In this document: in pieces, positions 55,325-64,000 of the stretch
Layout of the letters: every line of letters begins with the position of its first letter
How positions within the stretch are numbered: position 1 is the first letter of the stretch
Source of the DNA: Phytophthora quininea
Taxonomy: Eukaryota > Oomycota > Peronosporomycetes > Peronosporales > Peronosporaceae
DNA length: 64,000 nucleotides
Direction of reading: 5' to 3'
NCBI GenBank assembly: GCA_011947345.1
Contig: JAAVTG010000012.1
Location: forward strand, 1 to 64,000
Program-made: the position numbers and the translations under genes
The notes under the pieces: model-generated
What the model was told of the DNA's origin: nothing
Database searches by the model: none
Seen by the model: the letters and a program-made list of their open reading frames with translations, nothing else

Positions 55325-55710
55325 GTGGCGGAGTCGCTGCAGTCCAAGAGGACGAAGCCCAGCACTAAAAGAACGTACTCGTCTATGATCAACACGATGA
55401 CATCGTGGCTCGCGGCTCACTACCCCGACACAGTAGACAGCGAAGCGAAGGTAATGCGAATTCCTCTGCCTAAAGAAGCGCTCTTGTCCTTTTTGGACAC
55501 ATCTGCAGCCCTGCACACGCGTGCGACCGTGACAACGTGAGCTCAAGTCAGTCACGGGCCGTTCCTCTATCATCCTCATGTGTTTGGGGATACCGCAGCG
55601 CTTTAGTGGACGTTTACCGCAGTCGACTTCTTGAATTGGACCCGCAACTCGACACGGAGCTTCGCAGGGTGCTGGAAGGATATGAAAAGTGATTAACAAC
55701 CTTAACCCCC
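55325..55710 (+). pseudogene. Possible Crypton-like tyrosine-recombinase fragment
   Basis: The frame KRTKPSTKRTYSSMINTMTS then WLAAHYPDTVDSEAKV resembles the N-terminal SAM-like arm of phage-type integrases, and VINNLNPHPEGL near 55690 resembles the linker before the catalytic core in Crypton-like proteins. The catalytic core is missing. Similarity is by eye only. Confidence 0.35.
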
Positions 55711-55899
55711 ATCCCGAAGGCCTGTATTTGACACGATTGGTCGAGGAGCTTATCGTGTATTTGACACGATAAGGAATTTAGACTTGGTTTTTGTAAGAGG
55801 GTATACAAATTTTCTGTCAACTAGGGGAGGTGTCAAGTGTGTAGACGTGGACACTTGCACGTAAAGGTCACCATCCGTGCATGGGACGCTGCCGCTATG

Positions 55900-56200
55900 A
55901 ATTTCAAAATATTAGTTAGACGAGGTAACGGGAAGCTCGCTGTTCCCCGACATCAGAAATTGGAGGTTTGCTCGCGCGCCACTCGTTGGCTGTCACTCGA
56001 GATTTTGCGCCGTCGCGGAGATGTCAGGTTTTCGTTCCCGATGGGGCGAACTGCGAAAGGAGGGCTGGACGTCGAGCAAGCCGACAGGCCTGCAGGTCGA
56101 CCACACCTACATTCGGCCCGGCAAGACCAAGAACGATGTGCGGGGGTCGACTACTTCGTTGGGCCGGAGGAGGTGATGGTGTAGTTGGATAAACTGGATA
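55900..56200 (+). pseudogene. N-terminal relic of the piggyBac protein
   Basis: One frame reads GLQVDHTYIRPGKTKNDVRG and another GVDYFVGPEEVM, which together look like the small N-terminal domain seen before piggyBac transposases in oomycetes. It is followed by an acidic coiled stretch and the transposase. The frame change lies near 56148. Confidence 0.45.
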
Positions 56201-56756
56201 TTGGTAAGCGGGCATGCAGGAGCTATCATGTCGTCGTCCAGATCTAACATGTAACGGTTTAAAGAGGAGTTGGAGCGCCAGGAGAACGAACACGAGAGCC
56301 ACGAAGCGCATGAGAATAGCAGAGAAGCAGGTGCGTCACGCTAGCCGTCTATCGTATCCGATTCCTTCTAACGTGTTTGCTGTATCATGTCCGATACAGG
56401 AGAAGCTGAACTGACCCCACCGGAAGGCCAGTTGCCACCAACGACCCCAGCTTTGGCTAGTGTTGAGATACTAGTGCGGTTAGAGCATAGTCCGCGCGAG
56501 ACCGCATGTACGTCGACCATATAGAGATCTATCGTGTCCCAGACATGCTCTAACTACTCTTGTATCGTCTATTATACAGTGAACGTGAACAATTCTGTGC
56601 CAGATCAGGCTACTGGACGTTCAACCGGTACTTTTGTGACAGTAATATCATTGAGTTTATACAAACTGTTGCTGTGGTAGATGCTTCAGAGAGGCGGAAC
56701 TTGAGTGCCGAGTTTGCTGAAGCTGCGTCGGGCAGCGCCGACGAAAGCCGACCCCT

Positions 56757-59378
56757 TTGCCCGCCGTCCCCCATGTCGCTTCCGACGAAGGCGATGAAGA
56801 CGAGGATCTGTGTCCCACGTATCCGCATGTACCCGACAGTGCGGATAGTAGCGACTCTGAAGAGGCGACTGCTGATGTCGAGAGTGTCGATGATACGTCT
56901 GTCACCGCGTCAGGTACGATACCTATACCATACACGATAAGGATGCATGATACGATACACTAACATGTACGATTGCTGTTTGTGTTAGATATCAATGTAA
57001 CTAAATCCGATAACAGCTCGGACTTTGCAGCGCTTGAATCTGAAGGGGAGAACGATGACGGTTTTGGGGATAGCGACGACGACTTCGAGTTTGATGCAGC
57101 AGATATATATGAAGACGATGATGATAACGCTCCCCAGACATGGGGATTGACGAAGAACTGATTGCAGCTGCTGGAGGTTTGAATGGTCTGACCGTGCAGA
57201 ATCTTGGTCGCCAACGGAACGCTCCCATTCTGCAGGAGATGGCGCAGACAGGATGGCTTGACGCCGTAACCGAAGAACCGTACCCATACATGGAGAATCC
57301 GTTCGAAGCACGCCCACCTAATGCTATGCTTGAAGACTATCCTCAGCTATTCAACGGAGCGCATGGTTCAACCCAGTCGGCTTTGGATGCCGCTTCAACT
57401 CCAGCAAGTGCTCTGTTCTACTTCATGGCGCCGCATCTTTGGGAGAACATAGCCGTAGCCAGTGAAACTTACTTCCAGGAAAAGATTGACGAGCGTGTGA
57501 ATGGTCAGCTTGAACGACAAATTGCACGTGAGCGGAAGAAACCTGATTTTCGGCGCCAGACTCGTGAGCAGATTCGTACCAAGTTGCTGCAGACCGCGCC
57601 GATCACGGGGAGGGACTTGTGTGTGTTCATCGGGCTGTTAGTTGCGAGGACCATTTGTCCTAACAAAGAGAAGATCCAAAACCACTGGAAGACTACTGAC
57701 GAGGGTGGGATTCCACGAGGCTGCTTTGGGCGCTTTATGGCACGCGATCGTTTTGCACATATATCGCGGAATTTTCACTTCAGCAGCAACACAGACCCTC
57801 GTGCTGCAACCGATAGGGCGTGGAAGTTGCGACCAGTTTTGAAGCTCTGCAAGCAACCTTTCGGGCGGGTTACATTCCACCTCCGATCATGCCTTTTGAT
57901 GAAGCCATGTTCCCGTCGCGGTCAACGTTTAACAGGATGCGGGTTTATATGAAAGATAAGCCGCACAAGTACGGCACCAAGCTATTTATGTTGTGCTGCT
58001 CGCACACAGCGTATTGCATTCGGTAAGTACACGAGCGTGTCTTCGGACACGCTTTTTTTTGAAACGCGAAGTCGTTTATCGTGTCTAATACGCAATGCCA
58101 ATTTGTCGGATTGTATAATACAGGTTTGAGGCTTACTTAGGCAAAGCTGGAACTGTAAATGGAGTGGCGCTACGCGACGAGCGTACAGGACCTGTTGCAG
58201 TGGTGCGCAATCTCCGTGCTGCATTCGGAGAGAAGCCCTTCCAGCAGATGCGATTGATTGTCATGGACAGATTCTATACGTCTGTTCCCCTAGCCTTGGA
58301 ATTGCTGGCTATGGGGTATTACAGCGTCGGGACTGTGATGACCAGCCGTCTGGGTTTGGCTGCAGGAGTCGTCCCTGACAAGAAAAAAAGAGAAAGGAGC
58401 AGTCGCGTCCGCAATCCATCGAGCGCGGAACATACACACTTGCTGAGTCAAGTTTGGTTCCATCTATGAAGACAATCAAGTGGTGGGACAACCGTCCAGT
58501 ATACGTCTTGAGCACTGGAGGTAGTACAATGGTAGACCGTATCGTCCGTCGTGCCAAGAGCAGTGCACAGGAGGAAGTCGCTTGCCCGACTATCAAACGT
58601 ATATGGGAGGCGTTGATGTACACGATCAACTCCGACTTCAAAGGTATTTTATCCTGTATTATACAAGTTCTATGATTTTCTAATCATGTATTGTCCACGA
58701 TACTGCAGGTACTCACTCAAACTAGCACTCAGGCTCAAAAGTACTACAAAAGTCTATTCTTTGGCTTGGTAGATCTCGTACTCGTGAACGCCTACATTGT
58801 CTACAATCGTGCTCGTGTGGCTGCACTCAAGCCGAGGGTCTCACACATCGCCTTCATGAAACAGCTGCACCTCGAGCTCTGCCAGATTAGCGTTACGGAC
58901 TGGGAGGAATTGCAACGTGCTCCTGGACTCAATTTGACGCCATCAAAGAGACGTGCAGGTGTTGCGGCAAAGCACATGCCTGTCAAGTTCGAGGCCAAGC
59001 GAAAACAAACACGGAAGGCAAAATGAAGTCACGTCAGCGAGCCTGCAAAGTGTGCTCTTTACTGAAAGAGAAGGTCACAGGCGGCGACACGTCCTTCCAG
59101 TGCAGCGCCTGCGTGTTGACAACGACCGATAAGAAGACTGGTGACGAGAAAACATCCCCGTGTATCTCTGCAACAAGGTCAAGTACGTGTACGATGGACA
59201 AGCTCGTACCTGCTTCGAAATATGGCACACCTGCTGGCGCAACGGGACGGTCAAGCCCAGTCGCAGCAAGCGCAAAATCCGAGTCCGCGCTGCTGAAGGA
59301 GGAGAGGAAGGAGCGAGTGACGAAGGGGCGCCACCGCCACAGCGCCAACGAGTATCTGCTGCCGCTAGCAATCAGTGA
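56757..59378 (+). pseudogene. piggyBac transposase (DDE_Tnp_1_7) with introns
   Basis: Cut-and-paste transposase for TTAA sites (family knowledge). After an acidic N-terminus comes ITGRDLCVFIGLLVARTICP and RGCFGRFMARDRFAHISRNF. First Asp: MPFDEAMFPSRSTFNRMR (about 57900). Second Asp: IVMDRFYTSVPLALELLAMG (58266). Third Asp: KWWDNRPVYVLSTGG (58487). The C-terminal cysteine-rich domain starts ACKVCSLLKEKVTGG and ends CFEIWHTCWRNG. Probable GT-AG introns lie near 56912-56988, 58023-58122 and 58643-58708. Frame changes at 57155 (G5 read as G4), 57853 and 59158 (C5 read as C4) look like missing bases in runs. Element ends and TTAA duplications were not identified. Confidence 0.82.
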
Positions 59379-59610
59379 TTGCTTGCGGGAAGGTGGTCAC
59401 GCAGCACTTGATTGCTGGACGCACTCTAATTTTGTCTTCATTTGAGTATAAGCCACACCAGCTGATTGGAATCTCTAAAAATCGAGAAAGAATTGCATGG
59501 TCTCTCTCACGTTCGTGTGATTGCCTGTCTTGGCTCTGTGCAGGACAGACACGATAAGCCTACTTATCGAGTCTAATCGAAGACTATCAGTACTTGACAA
59601 GGGGACTGTC

Positions 59611-59658
59611 TAAGGAGGGCCATTTGCGGGCAAGGCCATTTCAAGAGAACGGACGACA
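59611..59658. repeat. Left terminal inverted repeat of the MULE
   Basis: TAAGGAGGGCCATTTGCGGG then a stretch ending AGAGAACGGACGA; inverted copy at 63243-63290 begins TGAGGAGGG. Confidence 0.8.
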
Positions 59659-59906
59659 AAACACGATGTGGCACGCGACGTCTTCAACACTAAAGCGGGT
59701 CCGTCCCAAGATGCCGTGCCCGCTACAAAATGAAATAACAAATCTTGTTAGCTGGAGTACAAATTCTAGGATAAGCACAGTGGTGAAATGAATGGCGGGT
59801 GGTTAGCGGATTTAGCAGTACGGCACTACAGCTTTAGTTTTTATAGCTCACTCACGTTTCCAAGCCTCTCAGCGAAAACTTGCACCACCATCACCAGTCA
59901 TCTACC

Positions 59907-62071
59907 ATGGAAAACCTCAGCACCTCTCCTGACATCAACTTAACCATCAGCCCCGTTGAGATTTTTATTCCCCCTCCTCCGGAAAATGTCTACCAGTCAG
60001 AAGCCAAGGCTTTTGTGGCTATTCACGAGTGGACAATAGAGCACCATTACAACTTAACTAAGCGCCGAGCATTTTACTCGGATGAAGCGAAGACTGCTGT
60101 GTGGAAACGAGGTCTTGATTGTGACCGCTCAGGAGGGCCAAAGGAAACTCAACAACTCGCTTGTGAAGATCGTGTGCGCACTATGCGAGGCTCATAGCGT
60201 ATGGGGTGTAAAATGAAACTAGTCGTCAGGGCTGTCAGCAAGGACGATCCGCATGGACCGTGGGAAATAGTTCACACACGCAATGGCAGTGGCATTCACA
60301 ACCATCCTGCCTCAGAGGACGCTCGCGTCCATGCGTGTCACCGACAACGCGCTGCCGTCGCTCTTACGTTTTCGACAACTGATTCTATTCAAACGCTGGT
60401 TGAAGCTCAGACTGCTGCGGGTGTGTCTGTTGCGAGCATTCGTGCGACTCTGAACCAAGCCGATCCCGGCTCTTTGTGACACCAAAGGATATTGCGAACA
60501 CGAAGAATGCAGTTCGACGCCGGGAAATGGCCACACAAACTGTGATGGAAGCCCTGTTCTCTAGCCTTGAAAAAGGATTTTTCTTTCGTCACGCTACCAA
60601 CCCGGCTACACAAGAACTGCGGCACTTTTTCTGGGCGCATCCTGCAACTGCCGCGGTTTATCGCCGTCACAACGACGTCCTGGTAATGGATTGCACGTAC
60701 AAGACTAACAAATACAAGCTCCCGCTACTAAACATTATTGCTGTAACTGGATTCAATACTGCTCTTCCTGTTGCTCAGTGTTGGCTGCCTGGAGAGAAAG
60801 AAGAGGATTACGTGTGGGGTTTAAACATGCTGCGGATTTTCATGATTGAACTGGATGTGGGCTTACCTAGTGTGATTCTTACCGATCGAGAGCTGGCGTG
60901 CATGAATGCAGCTGATCGCGTTTTTCCTGGCGTCCCTGCCATGGTGTGCCGATGGCACATGAACAAGAACGCGGAGGCTATGGCTCGCAAAACACTTGGT
61001 CAAGTCTCCGTGGTAGATCCTGTAACTGGACTAAAACGAAAGGAGAATACGTGGGAGACTGACGCATTAATGGCTGTATTTTACAGCGCTGTGGAAGCTC
61101 TCACCGAAACAGAGTTCAGCAAACGATGTGATGAAATTAAGAAGAACAATTTGTACTTGTCAGCATACCTGGATACGAATTGGTGGAAGTACAAGGAGCG
61201 AATTGTTAAAGCGTGGACAAACAGCTATCAGCACTTTGGCGTTCGCGACACATCCATTGTTGAAGATACACATGCAAAGTGTAAGACCTGGCTCCGTAGT
61301 AGTAGAGGTGATCTTTACACGGTATTCGAGAGCCTGTTGCCGTGGTGGCAGGGTGCTGCTTCTGACACTCAGTTGCTTTCAGCACGCAATGCTGTTATTA
61401 CGCCGTTTGTACTTTAACCAAGTCGGTATGCAGCAGTGGTCAGGGTCATCAGTGTGTATGCACTCACAGCAACGGAAAGTCTCTGGCAAGATGCATCCAA
61501 AATCGTGCACAATCACGTTCAACAGTCTCTGTGCTCCGGCAGCTTTCGATCAGTTAACGGAAGGCCTTGCCTGCACGACCTCATCGCCATCATCAAGTCT
61601 AACGGACAGCTGCGACTACAGCCTGCAGATTTTGCAAAGCACTGGTGGATCAACAGATATGTCAATCCGCAAATGTTTTCTAGAGTTCTCGAGCCAGCCA
61701 ATGTCTCTACAGCCTCTCGGGCAATCACACGCAATACACCGCATCGCCTAAACGCTGGTGTTAATGGTACAAGACGGGAGCCTACCTTCAGTGAGAGGGT
61801 TGATCAAAATCATCCAGCGACGCCGCCATTGTCTTCGTGGAAGGGATATGCCGATGTAGTAGCGCTTCCAGCTACAGCCACTACGCGTTCGGCCGGTGTC
61901 TATCAAACCGTCGCATTAGAGAAAGCGTTTGTTCCTCCTCGTTCGTGGGGATATGCTGGTGAAACGGATACGCATAGAATAAAACTAATAACAACTCCAA
62001 CCTCTCAGCCTTTCAACCTTGTTATTGACTACGAGCTAATTAGTAACCCGAAGTTTCTTATGCGGTCGTGA
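59907..62071 (+). pseudogene. MULE transposase with FAR1-type DNA-binding domain
   Basis: The N-terminal frame 59907-60197 holds ENVYQSEAKAFVAIHEWTI and RGLDCDRSGGPKETQ. The next (60201-60479) has VVRAVSKDDPHGPWEIV and GIHNHPASEDARVH. Together these form the FAR1/WRKY-GCM1-like zinc domain ending in the His-x-His pair. The catalytic MULE domain (60476-61417) has DVLVMDCTYKTNKYKLPLLN, LPSVILTDRELACMNAADRV and MVCRWHMNKNAEAM. The tail has a SWIM-like GSFRSVNGRPCLHDL near 61560 and may extend to 62071, overlapping the end of the convergent gene. Frame changes near 60160, 60475 and 61410. Confidence 0.8.
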
Positions 62072-63174
62072 AATGTGAGTTCGGTAGGAACTGGGCTTCT
62101 CGTACGCTCGTCCGCAGACACAGCAAACCAGTTTTCCCATCGGCAGTGGGTCATTTTCACGCTTACGCTTCTCCTTGTTTCCGCGCTGCGAGGGTTCTTG
62201 ATGCAAAATCTGCGATGCTTCCTCATCTTGTTGCTCTCCACCATGCGAAGGCCACAATACTGGCAGTCAAACGTCTTCGACAGCACACTGGAGACAATGT
62301 CTGGCTTCCAGCGCATTCCTTTAAACGCGAGATAGCAGTGGATGTATCCGGAATTATCCGGATGGAGTAGATTTGATATAGAAGTTTCTATTGCCATAGT
62401 TAAGTTAATACACACGCAGACGTAGGGCGGCTGAGGAGGCCACGTGGCCTCCATTCGCCTGAACTGCGGGGGACGGCACTTCCCTTTACGCCGCCCTCCC
62501 CCAAAGCTCTTCAGCGCTTTGATAAAGTGGATACGGTAGTTGGTAGAGCTGTAGGAGGCACCGCAGTGGATTAAATCCCCTCGGAAAATGACACAGAATC
62601 CTACCGGGATATCAATTACACGCGCCTTGGAGTCGTCACGGACCGCAAAGCATCCTTCAAAGACTTTCAACTTCGTGTTCTCCTGAAAGGCGAATATCAT
62701 GCTGGCAGGAATACGCCCTTTGCGGCGCTGAGCTTCAAGAACGCTTGGCGGGTAATCTTGATGCGGTTCCTGTTCGTTCCCGCCACGGAGCGAGCGTAAG
62801 TAGGAGAATGCCCGAGGTGTCCATGCCGAATTGATGCAACTGGCGCTGTCCAGGAGCCCACGCCGCAGCTCTGCAACGGCCCCCGACGACGTGACTGTCG
62901 ACTGGGCTCGAAACTCGTCGTCGCTCTCTCCACCTACATTCTCGAAGACAGACTCGTAGCTCCTAGCCTCGGCCTCACGCTGGAGAGAAGCGATAACGCT
63001 GTCCACGATGCCTAAATACACGACTTGATATCCCCTCGGAGGGAGGCGGACTATCAGGCTGGGCGCCATTTCTGAACTGGTAGCGGGCACACTTTGGTGG
63101 GACGGGCACGTTTCCTTCTTATCTAGAGTTTTGTATGCCGCAATGAAGCGGGCACGGCTCGGTGGGACGGGCAC
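62029..63174 (-). CDS. MULE cargo: 2OG-Fe(II)-oxygenase-like protein with zinc fingers
   Basis: The 381-residue frame contains the double-stranded beta-helix iron motif: EPHQDYPP (His138, Asp140), GDLIHCG (His203), then NYRIHFI (Arg214), the H-x-D ... H ... R pattern of 2-oxoglutarate oxygenases. Between them lie IPASMIFAFQENTKLKVFEG and VIDIPVGFCVIFRG, as in the core of that fold. At 304-324 is a C2HC finger (CQYCGLRMVESNKMRKHRRF then Cys). A second, C2H2 finger (CCVCGRAYEKPSSYRTH, then His five on) lies in the next frame after an A-run near 62120, with a stop at 62036. The start at 63174 is next to the right terminal repeat; MAPSLIVRLPPRG at residue 36 is an alternative. It is inside the MULE and convergent to its transposase, so it is element cargo. 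Substrate is unknown; nucleic acid is plausible because of the fingers. Confidence 0.65.
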   Translation of the reverse strand: MPVPPSRARFIAAYKTLDKKETCPSHQSVPATSSEMAPSLIVRLPPRGYQVVYLGIVDSVIASLQREAEARSYESVFENVGGESDDEFRAQSTVTSSGAVAELRRGLLDSASCINSAWTPRAFSYLRSLRGGNEQEPHQDYPPSVLEAQRRKGRIPASMIFAFQENTKLKVFEGCFAVRDDSKARVIDIPVGFCVIFRGDLIHCGASYSSTNYRIHFIKALKSFGGGRRKGKCRPPQFRRMEATWPPQPPYVCVCINLTMAIETSISNLLHPDNSGYIHCYLAFKGMRWKPDIVSSVLSKTFDCQYCGLRMVESNKMRKHRRFCIKNPRSAETRRSVSVKMTHCRWENWFAVSADERTRSPVPTELTFHDRIRNFGLLISS

Positions 63175-63242
63175 GTTTGCCGCTTCTATAGAAGTTTGTA
63201 TTGTGCGGTGAGCAACATTTTTCTGTCAAGACGTTCAGAATC

Positions 63243-63290
63243 CATCGTCCGTTCTCTTGAAATGGCCTTGCCCGCAAATGGCCCTCCTCA
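63243..63290. repeat. Right terminal inverted repeat of the MULE
   Basis: Inverted partner of 59611-59658, ending CCTCCTCA where the hAT element begins. Confidence 0.8.
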
Positions 63291-63291
63291 G
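63284..63291. repeat. Presumed left target duplication of hAT copy 2
   Basis: CTCCTCAG directly precedes the hAT terminus at 63292. Its partner would lie beyond the window. Confidence 0.4.
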
Positions 63292-64000
63292 TAGGGCTGT
63301 CAACTTTTTGCCCGGGCTTTACTCTGCTCCCGTGGGCTCTACTCCAGCATTGGAGTCCAAGCCTGCGCTGGGGAATCAGTGGGCTCCCACCAGGCCACTA
63401 TTCAATACTGAAGCCTAGGTAATTATTTTCAATACTTAAGTATATACACTTTGCAGCGTCCAGTTCCTGACTTTCGCCATGCAGACCCCACGCATCGAGC
63501 GAAGACTGTTCTCGTCGGCTCGCTCGAGCCCCTCCCCGCGGCTAGATCTCCAATTCATGGGGCCTCCACTTCGCTCAACACCTAAAGATCGCTACAAGAA
63601 GAAGCGCAGGCGCTCACGCTCGTCTCCGAGCTCCGTGGGCTCCTCTCCAAGTAGATTACAAGAGCAACAGGATTTAAGCGCTGTCCCTGAGAAAGCTGTA
63701 GAAGTCCACGCTGTTCAGCTGACGCAGCACCTGGCACAAGACCCCCGAACCTGTTTCGTCTTACCGGCGCTCGCAATCCACACTGGTACGAGTTCGTGGA
63801 GCTTTTGCCCAAGGACGGAGTCGACTTGACCCACCTGGAGAACAAGGATGCGAGGTGTGCGTATTGCAAGCGGTGCCACCAAGAGATTCCTTTTAAAACG
63901 GGGAAAAGCGCTGTTAAGAGACATCTGGAGAAGCATCACAGAGAGTACTTGGCTGAGTGTGCGCGACGGCAACAACAAGAACAAGAGGTTAAAGCTGCTG
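63292..64000 (+). mobile_element. hAT transposon copy 2, left part only
   Basis: Starts TAGGGCTGTCAACTTTTTGC like the element at 17884 and follows it closely base by base, but without the mariner insertion. The window ends inside the transposase gene. Confidence 0.88.
63479..64000 (+). pseudogene. hAT transposase with BED finger, copy 2, cut by window end
   Basis: Begins MQTPRIERRLFSSARSSPSP, continues to a frame change near 63741 that copy 1 shows at the matching site (CCCCCGAACC), and then codes for HLENKDARCAYCKRCHQEIP and VKRHLEKHHREYLAECARRQ, the BED finger. The rest is outside. Either both copies descend from a broken ancestor or the same base was missed twice in sequencing. Confidence 0.82.

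Larger units (their letters stand above)
59611..63290 (+). mobile_element. MULE (Mutator-like) transposon carrying an extra gene
   Basis: The left end (R)AGGAGGGCCATTTGCGGGC and its inverted partner at 63243-63290 match for about 48 bases. Inside are a MULE transposase on the plus strand and a convergent 2OG-oxygenase/zinc-finger gene on the minus strand. The right terminus coincides with the insertion site of a hAT copy, so the true right border and its target duplication lie beyond that element, outside the window. Confidence 0.82.

Noticed and set aside
1..64000. CRISPR array, bacterial operon, RXLR effector or viral genome
   Set aside because: No regularly spaced identical repeats, no secreted RXLR-type ORF and no viral gene set was seen; all recombinase, transposase and reverse-transcriptase genes fit eukaryotic transposons.

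Overview
The window looks like part of an oomycete genome, most likely Phytophthora or a close relative. Evidence: (i) eight consecutive genes carry just upstream of the start codon a 16-base element close to the oomycete core promoter GCTCATTYYNCAWTTT; (ii) folate-biopterin-transporter (FBT/BT1) genes form a tandem array; (iii) genes are dense, with few short introns; (iv) the mobile elements (hAT, Tc1/mariner, piggyBac, MULE, YR retroelement, Fanzor) are typical of these genomes. No prokaryotic operons, CRISPR arrays or tRNA/rRNA genes were found.

Layout. 1-110: relics of an FBT gene tail and of antisense PRORP sequence. 287-6497 (-): a large Sec7-domain ARF exchange factor (BIG type), head-to-head with a protein-only RNase P at 6661-8634 (+). 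8810-37309 (-): eight FBT paralogues in one orientation, called FBT1-FBT8 here. Two pairs show recent exchange or duplication: FBT3/FBT4 share a block that appears identical, and FBT6/FBT7 are near-identical tandem copies. Between FBT4 and FBT5 the array is broken by a three-level nest (LINE inside a Tc1/mariner inside a hAT, each with its target duplication) and by a decayed Fanzor (eukaryotic TnpB-like) gene. 38401-39974: a Tc1 element with about 240-bp terminal repeats. 40 kb to the end: a gene-poor, partly AT-rich transposon graveyard with hAT and Copia relics, a tyrosine-recombinase (DIRS/Ngaro-like) retroelement split by a probable solo LTR, a possible Crypton fragment, a piggyBac gene, and a MULE carrying a convergent 2OG-Fe(II)-oxygenase-like zinc-finger gene. 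A second copy of the same hAT family sits in the right end of that MULE and runs off the window.

How things work together. The host genes are a trafficking GEF, a tRNA 5'-processing enzyme with a probable mitochondrial presequence, and a transporter family likely moving pteridine, folate or related solutes. The rest is layered mobile DNA. The most interesting parts are the MULE with its oxygenase/zinc-finger cargo and the Fanzor locus with its own oomycete promoter.

Caution. Nearly every recognisable coding sequence, host or transposon, shows one-base frame changes, mostly as if one base were missing from a homopolymer run. This may be consensus error rather than decay, so CDS spans below are gene spans and not clean ORFs. 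All calls come from reading motifs by eye; no database search was run.
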